Assembly: GCF_902497625.1 (NCBI RefSeq)
Contig: NZ_CABVGX010000029.1
Location: forward strand, 1 to 64,000
Reading direction: 5' to 3'
Length of the DNA stretch: 64,000 nt
Source: Pseudomonas fluorescens
GTDB lineage: Bacteria > Pseudomonadota > Gammaproteobacteria > Pseudomonadales > Pseudomonadaceae
The notes under the pieces are model-generated. The model was not told where the DNA came from, ran no database searches, and was given only the letters and a program-made list of their open reading frames with translations. The position numbers and the translations under genes were made by a program. Positions within the stretch are counted from its first letter, which is position 1. Each line of letters begins with the position of its first letter. Shown one piece after another: positions 29,741-36,943 of this stretch.

Positions 29741-30623
29741 TCACCGTGCGCACCTTCACCGACAGCCGCCGACTCCCTGGCCACAACACGGCAATCTGCT
29801 GCGGTTCGAAGCTGTTGGACGCTTCATATTCCCTCAACACCGGCACCAGCGTGCCATTACGCACCGCTTCACCAATCAGCCATGTCGGAAACATCACCAG
29901 CCCTAATCCTTGTTCGGCGGCTTGCGTGAGCGTATCGGCATGGTTACCGGTGATCGGTCCTTTGACAGAGTAGGGCGTCCAGTCCTGCTGATCGCGACGG
30001 AAAAACCAGCGCTGCTGGCCCGCTGCGCCTTTGTAGGCCAGGCATTGATGAGCCGCCAGATCTTGCGGATGTTGCGGCGTACCGTGGCGGGCCAGGTAGG
30101 TCGGGCTTGCCGCCACCAGAAAACGGTGTGGCGCCAGGATCCGCGCCTGCATGCTTGAATCATGCAGCGGGCCGATGCGAAACAGCAGGTCGGCGCCTTC
30201 GTGCAGCGGATCGATGTAGTGGTCGGTCTGCTGAATATCCAGGTGCAGTTTCGGATACCGCTCGCACAATTGCCCAAGCCAAGGGGTCAGGTGCCGCTGG
30301 CCAAACACCACCGGTGCATTGATTCGCACCAGTCCGCCGGGCTCGCTTTGCTGTTCCTGCAAGGCTTGTTCGGCTTCCTCCAGTTGCGCCAGCACCAGTC
30401 TGGCGTGGTGGCCGAGCATTCGCCCGGCCTCAGTCGGCATAACCGCGCGAGTGTGGCGATAGAGCAATTGCTGGCTCAAGGCTTGCTCCATCAATTGAAT
30501 CTGTCGGGAAATCGAAGAGGGCGCCAGGCCCTCACGGCGAGCGACCTCGGAAAAACTGCCGTGGTCGAGCACGGCCACGAACAGGCGGAGCGCCTTGAAT
30601 CCCAAATCATTGAAGCCGTGCAT
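29688..30623 (-). CDS. LysR-family transcriptional regulator
   Basis: This 311-residue regulator has an N-terminal winged helix-turn-helix (about residues 1-65; FVAVLDHGSFSEVARREGLA, SSISRQIQLME) and a periplasmic-binding-like effector domain from about 92. The ATG at 30623 fits the family N-terminus; an in-frame start 17 codons upstream is less likely. It diverges from the YdcZ-family pair 138 bases away, which is its probable target. Its last codons and stop are duplicated in the tandem array immediately downstream. Confidence 0.88.
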   Translation of the reverse strand: MHGFNDLGFKALRLFVAVLDHGSFSEVARREGLAPSSISRQIQLMEQALSQQLLYRHTRAVMPTEAGRMLGHHARLVLAQLEEAEQALQEQQSEPGGLVRINAPVVFGQRHLTPWLGQLCERYPKLHLDIQQTDHYIDPLHEGADLLFRIGPLHDSSMQARILAPHRFLVAASPTYLARHGTPQHPQDLAAHQCLAYKGAAGQQRWFFRRDQQDWTPYSVKGPITGNHADTLTQAAEQGLGLVMFPTWLIGEAVRNGTLVPVLREYEASNSFEPQQIAVLWPGSRRLSVKVRTVIDFYLECFGAVPYWDRQ

Positions 30624-30761
30624 AGGCCGTCCTGCTGTGCGTATCGCGCAAAGGTGTTGTCGGGATGATCCCATTTATCGCAAAGCACGACCATCCGATA
30701 ATGCGCGCACTTCTGCACATCCCTGGTGATCGTGCTTTCTTGATAACGGGTAGGTTCGCCA

Positions 30762-31247
30762 ATGCAATCTTCATCAACTGAAACCGCTGCAGCGCCAGCG
30801 GTAAAACCGGGGCTTCGGGTGTTACTACTGCCGCTGGTCATTCTGGCCGGCATGGGCCTTTCAGTGGAGGCAGGCCTGTTAGGACCGCTCGGTGTGCAGG
30901 TCGGGCACTTATGGGCGACGCTGAGCATCTTTGGCGTCGGCACCGCGATTCTGTTTCTGCTGCTGTTATTCAGCGGTCCGCGACAAGGCCCGGCGCTCAG
31001 CGAGTTGCCGCGCTGGCAATTGATCGGCGGGTTTCTCGGGCCGATATATGTGGTGGTGCTGACGCTGGCGACCCCGCATATCGGCGTCGCGATGACCATG
31101 ATCGCGATTCTTTCCGGACAAGTCGGCAAGAGCGTGCTGATCGACCACTTTGGCTGGTTCGGCGCCACGCGCAAAAAGGTCAACGGTGAACGTTGGCTGG
31201 CCTTGCTGCTGATCGTCGCAGCGCTTGTTCTGATTGCTCGGGGTTGA
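30762..31247 (+). CDS. YdcZ/DUF606 (DMT-family) membrane protein A
   Basis: This 161-residue protein has about five hydrophobic helices and the YdcZ-family pattern (LPRWQLIGGFLGPIYVVVL; MTMIAILSGQVGKSVLIDHF near residue 110). Half-size members act as pairs, as with small multidrug-resistance relatives. The next gene overlaps its stop and encodes the partner. The operon is divergent from the LysR gene. Substrate unknown. Confidence 0.82.
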   Translation: MQSSSTETAAAPAVKPGLRVLLLPLVILAGMGLSVEAGLLGPLGVQVGHLWATLSIFGVGTAILFLLLLFSGPRQGPALSELPRWQLIGGFLGPIYVVVLTLATPHIGVAMTMIAILSGQVGKSVLIDHFGWFGATRKKVNGERWLALLLIVAALVLIARG

Positions 31248-31249
31248 TG

Positions 31250-31702
31250 ATGAATCTGATTATTTTGTTGGCGGTAGTGGTGGCGGCGGGTGCGGTACTG
31301 AGTGTGCAAGCGGCAATCAACGGACGTCTGGGCGAGACGGTCGGCGTATTGCGCAGCAGTTTGCTGACGTTTGCAGTGGGTGCTGTGGTGACCGGGTTGC
31401 TGATCCTGTTCTTTGAACCGGCGCACGCGATGAGCCTGCTGGACGTGCCGAAGTGGCAGCTCGGCGGCGCATTGTTCGGCGTGGTCTACATGATCGTGAT
31501 GGTCGGCGCCGTACCTCGCGTTGGAACTGCTGTGGCGACGGTGGCAGTCATTGTCGGCCAATTGGGTATGGGCATGTTGATCGATAACTTCGGCTGGCTG
31601 GGAAATCCGGCGATTGAGTTGTCGGGGAGTCGCGTCCTGGCCATGGTGCTTCTGGGATTGGCGCTGGTTTTCATGTATCGCAGCAGTTCGCGGGACGCTT
31701 GA
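31250..31702 (+). CDS. YdcZ/DUF606 (DMT-family) membrane protein B
   Basis: This 150-residue partner of the preceding protein has the same layout of five helices (VQAAINGRLGE; VPKWQLGGALFGVVYMIVM; ATVAVIVGQLGMGMLIDNFG). There are two adjacent ATGs, at 31247 (overlapping the upstream stop as TGATG) and 31250; the second gives the usual MNLI start. Tight coupling supports heterodimer formation. Confidence 0.82.
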   Translation: MNLIILLAVVVAAGAVLSVQAAINGRLGETVGVLRSSLLTFAVGAVVTGLLILFFEPAHAMSLLDVPKWQLGGALFGVVYMIVMVGAVPRVGTAVATVAVIVGQLGMGMLIDNFGWLGNPAIELSGSRVLAMVLLGLALVFMYRSSSRDA

Positions 31703-31725
31703 CGCCTCAATTATTCTCACCGCAT

Positions 31726-31761
31726 AAAAAAACGGCCTCTATCAATAGAGGCCGTTTTTTT
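31726..31761. terminator. Bidirectional terminator between the YdcZ pair and gltA
   Basis: A perfect AACGGCCTCTAT-ATAGAGGCCGTT-type stem is flanked by A-runs on the left and T-runs on the right. It can end both the YdcZ-pair transcript (plus strand) and gltA (minus strand). Confidence 0.93.
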
Positions 31762-31793
31762 ATGCAGCTACAACGTGTATTGCAAGAAAGTGC

Positions 31794-33083
31794 TTACTTG
31801 CGATCTTCCAGCTTGGAAATATCACGCGACTCGTAACCGGTGTACAACTGGCGCGGGCGGCCAATCTTGTACGGGCTGGAGAGCATTTCCTTCCAGTGCG
31901 AGATCCAGCCAACCGTACGCGCCAACGCGAAGATCACGGTGAACATGCTGGTTGGAATGCCGATCGCCTTGAGGATGATTCCCGAGTAGAAGTCGACGTT
32001 CGGGTACAGGGAACGTTCGATGAAGTAAGGGTCGGTCAGGGCGATCTCTTCCAGGCGCATGGCCAGTTCGAGTTGCGGATCGTTGTTGATGCCCAGTTCC
32101 TTCAATACTTCGTCGCAGGTCTGCTTCATCACTGTGGCGCGTGGGTCGCGGTTTTTGTAAACCCGGTGACCGAAGCCCATCAGTTTGAACGGATCATTCT
32201 TGTCTTTGGCCTTGGCGATGTACTTGTCGATGTTCGACACATCGCCAATTTCGTCAAGCATGGTCAGAACAGCTTCGTTCGCGCCGCCGTGGGCAGGGCC
32301 CCACAGAGCAGCGATGCCGGCGGCGATGCAGGCAAACGGGTTGGCCCCCGAAGAACCGGCCAGGCGCACGGTAGACGTCGATGCGTTCTGCTCGTGGTCG
32401 GCATGGAGGATGAAAATCCGGTCCATGGCCTTGGCGAGTACCGGGCTGATCGGTTTGATCTCGCACGGCGTGTTGAACATCATGTGCAGGAAGTTTTCCG
32501 CGTACGTCAGGTCGTTGCGCGGGTACATCATGGGTTGGCCCATGGAGTACTTGTAAACCATCGCTGCCAGGGTCGGCATCTTGGCAACCAGACGGATCGC
32601 CGAGATTTCGCGATGCTGCGGGTTATTGATGTCCAGGGAGTCGTGGTAGAAGGCCGAGAGGGCACCGACTACACCGCACATGACGGCCATTGGATGGGCG
32701 TCGCGGCGAAAGCCGTTGAAGAAAGTCTTCAGCTGCTCGTGGACCATGGTGTGGTTCTTCACGGTGCTGACGAACTGAGCCTTCTGTTCTGCCGTCGGCA
32801 ATTCGCCGTTGAGCAGCAGATAGCAGGTTTCCAGATAGTCCGACTTTTCAGCCAGCTGTTCGATCGGGTAGCCGCGGTGCAGCAGGATGCCGTTGTCGCC
32901 GTCGATATAGGTGATCTTCGATTCGCAGGAAGCGGTCGACATGAAACCAGGGTCAAAGGTGAAACGGCCCGTGGCCGTAAGGCCCCGAACATCGATAACG
33001 TCGGGACCAACGGTGCCGGTTAAAATGGGCAGCTCGACGGGGGCTGCGCCCTCGATGATCAACTGCGCTTTTTTGTCAGCCAT
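31794..33083 (-). CDS. gltA: Citrate synthase
   Basis: This 429-residue type II (hexameric, NADH-sensitive class) citrate synthase condenses oxaloacetate with acetyl-CoA. Active-site segments FILHADHEQNAST (His), MGFGHRVYKNRDPRA (His/Arg) and the C-terminal SPYKIGRPRQLYTG are present. It starts after a strong AGGAGG site and is divergent from sdhCDAB; both are the entry to the window's TCA-cycle cluster. Confidence 0.97.
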   Translation of the reverse strand: MADKKAQLIIEGAAPVELPILTGTVGPDVIDVRGLTATGRFTFDPGFMSTASCESKITYIDGDNGILLHRGYPIEQLAEKSDYLETCYLLLNGELPTAEQKAQFVSTVKNHTMVHEQLKTFFNGFRRDAHPMAVMCGVVGALSAFYHDSLDINNPQHREISAIRLVAKMPTLAAMVYKYSMGQPMMYPRNDLTYAENFLHMMFNTPCEIKPISPVLAKAMDRIFILHADHEQNASTSTVRLAGSSGANPFACIAAGIAALWGPAHGGANEAVLTMLDEIGDVSNIDKYIAKAKDKNDPFKLMGFGHRVYKNRDPRATVMKQTCDEVLKELGINNDPQLELAMRLEEIALTDPYFIERSLYPNVDFYSGIILKAIGIPTSMFTVIFALARTVGWISHWKEMLSSPYKIGRPRQLYTGYESRDISKLEDRK

Positions 33084-33445
33084 GTGGCCTCCTATTTATG
33101 CTTCAAATCATCAGACAGACCCCCCACGCAGGGCCCGCACCACTATAGTGAGATAAATTCGAATGTCAATTTGCCTAAAGTCCTGCTCCAGAGGGCTTTA
33201 ACCGTACTTTTTCCTCGAAATTGCCTGCCATTTACGCCTTTTATTCAACTTGTGCAATCCGCTATTAGGGGAAGGTGAACGCGTTGTCATTAGTAGCCTA
33301 ACTGTCTATACTCGGCCACCGACCGCCAGGGGCTTTTGGGCCTGCTTTCTTGGGGGTCGCCTCCCTGGGTGGTGGTTACCTGACCAGTGCACTCCCCAAC
33401 AACTTTGCCCTGATTGTTAGGGGCTCTTCAGTGTGAAAAAAAGCC
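33084..33445. promoter_or_regulatory. Divergent gltA/sdhC control region with sdh leader hairpin
   Basis: This 362-base spacer must hold promoters for gltA (minus) and the sdh-suc genes (plus). The half near gltA is AT-rich. The half near sdhC contains CCCCAACAA (33394-33402) facing TTGTTAGGGG (33414-33423), which would form a hairpin about 22 bases before the sdhC GTG and could affect its translation. No operator was assigned. Confidence 0.5.
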
Positions 33446-33820
33446 GTGAATAGCCAACGACCTGTAAACCTAGACCTAAGGACCATCAAACTCCCCATCA
33501 CCGGCGTTACGTCGTTTCTTCACCGTGTTTCCGGCATCATCCTTTTCCTGGGCCTTGGCTTCATGCTTTACGCATTGGGCAAATCCCTGGGTTCCGAGGA
33601 AGGTTTTGCCGACGTGAAGGCAACCTTGACCAGCCCGCTGGCCAAGTTCGTAGCATGGGGCCTCCTGTCCTCCCTTCTGTATCACTTGGTTGCCGGTGTG
33701 CGCCATCTGATCATGGACATGGGCATCGGTGAGACGCTGGAAGGCGGCGCGCTGGGCTCGAAAATCATTATCGCCGTGTCTGCGGTGTTGATCGTTCTGG
33801 CGGGAGTTTGGATATGGTAA
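33446..33820 (+). CDS. sdhC: Succinate dehydrogenase cytochrome b556 subunit
   Basis: This 124-residue membrane anchor has three helices. SFLHRVSGIILF near residue 28 lies in the quinone-site region, and the heme-ligand histidine lies in LYHLVAGVRHLIMDMG (about residue 80). The start is GTG, as the family N-terminus MNSQRPVNLDLRTIKLP requires. It overlaps sdhD by seven bases. Confidence 0.95.
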   Translation: MNSQRPVNLDLRTIKLPITGVTSFLHRVSGIILFLGLGFMLYALGKSLGSEEGFADVKATLTSPLAKFVAWGLLSSLLYHLVAGVRHLIMDMGIGETLEGGALGSKIIIAVSAVLIVLAGVWIW

Positions 33821-34182
33821 CCAGCGTTACGAACCTGTCGCGTTCAGGCCTCTACGACTGGATGGCGCAGCGTGTGTCTGCGGTCGTTCTCGCGGCTTAT
33901 TTCATTTTCCTGATCGGATACCTCGTTGCGAACCCGGGCATTGGCTTCGACCAGTGGCACGGCCTGTTCGCCCACAACGGGATGCGTATCTTCAGTCTGC
34001 TGGCCCTTGTTGCTCTGGGCGCTCACGCCTGGGTCGGCATGTGGACCATCGCGACCGACTACCTGACGCCAATGGCGCTGGGCAAGTCCGCGACTGCAGT
34101 ACGTTTCCTTTTCCAGGCAGTATGCGGCATTGCGATGTTCGCCTACTTCGTCTGGGGTGTGCAGATTCTCTGGGGTATCTGA
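33814..34182 (+). CDS. sdhD: Succinate dehydrogenase hydrophobic membrane anchor subunit
   Basis: This 122-residue three-helix anchor has the quinone-site motif SGLYDWMAQRVSAVVL near residue 9 and the heme-ligand His in LLALVALGAHAWVGMW (about 65-75). The ATG at 33814 lies inside the sdhC tail and is preferred to a TTG two codons earlier. With SdhC it anchors SdhAB in the inner membrane. Confidence 0.95.
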   Translation: MVTSVTNLSRSGLYDWMAQRVSAVVLAAYFIFLIGYLVANPGIGFDQWHGLFAHNGMRIFSLLALVALGAHAWVGMWTIATDYLTPMALGKSATAVRFLFQAVCGIAMFAYFVWGVQILWGI

Positions 34183-34185
34183 TTC

Positions 34186-35958
34186 ATGGCTAACATTCCA
34201 ACGATTTCTTTTGACGCCATCATCATTGGTGGTGGCGGTGCTGGCATGCGCGCTGCGCTGCAACTGGCACAGGGCGGTCACAAGACTGCCGTGATCACCA
34301 AGGTTTTCCCGACCCGTTCGCACACCGTTTCGGCCCAGGGTGGCATCACTTGCGCCATCGCTTCTGCGGATCCAAACGATGACTGGCGCTGGCACATGTA
34401 CGATACCGTCAAGGGTTCCGACTACATCGGTGACCAGGACGCAATCGAATACATGTGTCAGGAAGGTCCGGCTGCGGTTTTCGAACTGGACCACATGGGT
34501 CTGCCGTTCTCCCGTACCGAACAGGGCCGCATCTATCAGCGTCCGTTCGGCGGTCAGTCGAAGGACTACGGTAAAGGTGGCCAGGCTGCCCGTACCTGCG
34601 CCGCTTCCGACCGTACCGGTCACGCGCTGCTGCACACGCTTTATCAGGGCAACCTGAAAGCCGGCACCACGTTCCTCAACGAATACTACGCAGTCGATCT
34701 GGTGAAAAACCAGGAAGGCGCGTTCGTTGGTGTGATCGCGATCTGCATCGAAACCGGCGAAACCAGCTACATCCGTGCCAAGGCTACCGTGCTGGCCACC
34801 GGCGGTGCCGGTCGTATCTATGCATCCACCACCAACGCCCTGATCAACACCGGTGACGGCGTCGGCATGGCATTGCGTGCTGGCGTGCCGGTACAGGACA
34901 TCGAAATGTGGCAGTTCCACCCGACCGGCATCGCCGGCGCCGGTGTACTGGTTACAGAAGGTTGCCGTGGTGAAGGCGGTTACCTGATCAACAAGCACGG
35001 CGAGCGTTTCATGGAGCGTTATGCTCCGAACGCCAAAGACCTTGCAGGTCGTGACGTAGTTGCCCGTTCGATGGTTAAAGAAATCATCGCCGGTAATGGT
35101 TGCGGTCCCAATGGCGACCACGTGATGCTCAAACTCGACCACTTGGGCGAGGAAGTGCTGCACAGCCGTCTGCCAGGCATCTGCGAGCTGTCCAAGACCT
35201 TTGCGCACGTTGATCCGGTGGTTGCTCCGGTTCCTGTTGTTCCGACCTGCCACTACATGATGGGCGGCGTGCCGACCAACATTCACGGTCAGGCGATCAC
35301 TCAGGGCGATGACGGCGTTGACGCCATCATCCCGGGCCTGTTCGCTGTAGGCGAAGTGGCCTGCGTATCGGTTCACGGCGCCAACCGTCTGGGCGGCAAC
35401 TCGTTGCTCGACCTGGTAGTGTTCGGTCGCGCGGCCGGTCTGCACCTGGAAAAAGCGTTGACCGACGGCATCGAATACGATGACGCCACTGACGCTGACA
35501 TCACTGCTGCACTGGCGCGTCTGTCCGCTCTCAACGAGCGTACCGATGGCGAAGACGTGGCAACCTTGCGTCGCGAGCTGCAAAGCTGCATGCAGAACTA
35601 CTTCGGTGTATTCCGTACCGGCGAATACATGCAGAAGGGTATTGCCCAGCTGGCCGATCTGCGCGTGCGCATCGCCAACGTCAAGATCAACGACAAGTCC
35701 CAGGCCTTCAACACCGCTCGTATCGAAGCGCTGGAACTGCAAAACCTGCTGGAAGTGGCTGAAGCAACTGCCATCGCCGCCGAAGTGCGCAAAGAGTCCC
35801 GCGGTGCTCACGCCCGTGAAGACTTTGAAGATCGCGACGACGAAAACTGGCTGTGCCACACCCTGTACTTCCCGGGTGACAAGCGCGTGACCAAGCGTGC
35901 CGTGAACTTCTCGCCGAAAACGGTTCCGACTTTTGAACCCAAGATTCGGACTTATTAA
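34186..35958 (+). CDS. sdhA: Succinate dehydrogenase flavoprotein subunit
   Basis: This 590-residue protein oxidises succinate to fumarate. The FAD Rossmann motif IIIGGGGAGMRAAL is near residue 12, His46 in FPTRSHTVSAQGG is the covalent FAD attachment site, and the catalytic Arg lies in the APNAKDLAGRDVVARSM segment. The C-terminus ends PKIRTY, as in relatives. It lies three bases after the sdhD stop. Confidence 0.98.
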   Translation: MANIPTISFDAIIIGGGGAGMRAALQLAQGGHKTAVITKVFPTRSHTVSAQGGITCAIASADPNDDWRWHMYDTVKGSDYIGDQDAIEYMCQEGPAAVFELDHMGLPFSRTEQGRIYQRPFGGQSKDYGKGGQAARTCAASDRTGHALLHTLYQGNLKAGTTFLNEYYAVDLVKNQEGAFVGVIAICIETGETSYIRAKATVLATGGAGRIYASTTNALINTGDGVGMALRAGVPVQDIEMWQFHPTGIAGAGVLVTEGCRGEGGYLINKHGERFMERYAPNAKDLAGRDVVARSMVKEIIAGNGCGPNGDHVMLKLDHLGEEVLHSRLPGICELSKTFAHVDPVVAPVPVVPTCHYMMGGVPTNIHGQAITQGDDGVDAIIPGLFAVGEVACVSVHGANRLGGNSLLDLVVFGRAAGLHLEKALTDGIEYDDATDADITAALARLSALNERTDGEDVATLRRELQSCMQNYFGVFRTGEYMQKGIAQLADLRVRIANVKINDKSQAFNTARIEALELQNLLEVAEATAIAAEVRKESRGAHAREDFEDRDDENWLCHTLYFPGDKRVTKRAVNFSPKTVPTFEPKIRTY

Positions 35959-35969
35959 GGGTGGCTGCC

Positions 35970-36674
35970 ATGTTGAAAGTCAGTGTTTATCGCTACAACC
36001 CTGATCAGGACGCCGCGCCGTTCATGCAGGAATTCGAGGTCGATACCGGTGGTAAAGACCTGATGGTGCTGGACGTGCTGGCCCTGATCAAAGAGCAGGA
36101 CGAAGGTTTTTCCTATCGTCGCTCTTGCCGTGAAGGCGTTTGCGGTTCCGACGGCATGAACATCAATGGCAAGAACGGTCTGGCTTGCGTCACGCCACTG
36201 TCTGCTGTTGTAAAAGGTAACAAGTTGATCGTTCGTCCGCTGCCAGGCTTGCCGATCATTCGTGACCTGGTCGTCGATATGAGCATCTTCTACAAGCAAT
36301 ACGAGAAGGTGAAGCCTTACCTGCAAAACGATTCGCCGGCCCCGGCCATCGAGCGTCTGCAGTCCCCTGAAGAACGTGAAAAGCTCGACGGTCTGTACGA
36401 GTGCATTCTGTGCGCCTGCTGCTCGACTTCCTGCCCGTCCTTCTGGTGGAATCCGGACAAGTTCCTGGGTCCGGCCGCTCTGCTGCAGGCGTATCGCTTC
36501 CTGGCAGACAGTCGCGACACCAAGACGTCCGAGCGTCTGGCTGCGCTGGATGACCCGTTCAGTGTATTCCGCTGCCGGAGCATCATGAACTGCGTCAACG
36601 TATGTCCCAAAGGCCTGAACCCGACCAGGGCCATTGGTCACATCCGTAACATGTTGCTGCAAAGCGGCGTGTGA
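35970..36674 (+). CDS. sdhB: Succinate dehydrogenase iron-sulfur subunit
   Basis: This 234-residue protein carries electrons from SdhA to quinone. The 2Fe-2S ligands are Cys53, Cys58, Asp61 and Cys73 in the CREGVCGSDG region. The 4Fe-4S and 3Fe-4S ligands are in LYECILCACCSTSCPSFWW and CRSIMNCVNVCPKGLNP. The ATG at 35970 (after GGGTGG) matches the family start; a GTG three codons earlier is unlikely. Confidence 0.97.
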   Translation: MLKVSVYRYNPDQDAAPFMQEFEVDTGGKDLMVLDVLALIKEQDEGFSYRRSCREGVCGSDGMNINGKNGLACVTPLSAVVKGNKLIVRPLPGLPIIRDLVVDMSIFYKQYEKVKPYLQNDSPAPAIERLQSPEEREKLDGLYECILCACCSTSCPSFWWNPDKFLGPAALLQAYRFLADSRDTKTSERLAALDDPFSVFRCRSIMNCVNVCPKGLNPTRAIGHIRNMLLQSGV

Positions 36675-36721
36675 TTCGGCAGCTTTAACTGCTACACCGC
36701 AACACCGCAACACCGTAGATG

Positions 36722-36755
36722 CTACGGCGCAGGCTTCAACCGGCGCCGTAGTTTT
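36722..36755 (+). terminator. Hairpin with T-run after sdhB
   Basis: CTACGGCGC pairs with GCGCCGTAG and is followed by TTTT. It could partly terminate sdhCDAB ahead of sucA and so set the ratio between the two halves of the cluster. Confidence 0.6.
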
Positions 36756-36943
36756 AACCTGGGCAGCAGCTTACAAGGCTGCGGCTCTTATTTTGAAGAA
36801 ATGAGACAAGCAGGGGCATCCGGGCTGGTACCCGGACTATCAGCGTGATCCTAGGTGGCTTGTTTTGGTCGCTGCATTCGGACTTCTGCAAGTTTGCTCG
36901 GTGTCGACGCCGGTGGTGTTCCCCTAACCGAGGGTGACCAAGC
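36756..36943 (+). promoter_or_regulatory. Structured sucA leader, candidate sucA-II RNA
   Basis: The leader holds several short stems, including CTCGG (36897-36901) pairing with CCGAG (36928-36932). The second arm runs into the GAGGG ribosome site of sucA, so folding could mask translation initiation. Pseudomonas sucA leaders are known to contain a conserved RNA called sucA-II; I could not check the match to that model. Confidence 0.45.

Noticed and set aside
33844..35859. Long antisense open frame over sdhA and sdhD
   Set aside because: Same codon-bias effect. Its product lacks a plausible protein composition and start signals.
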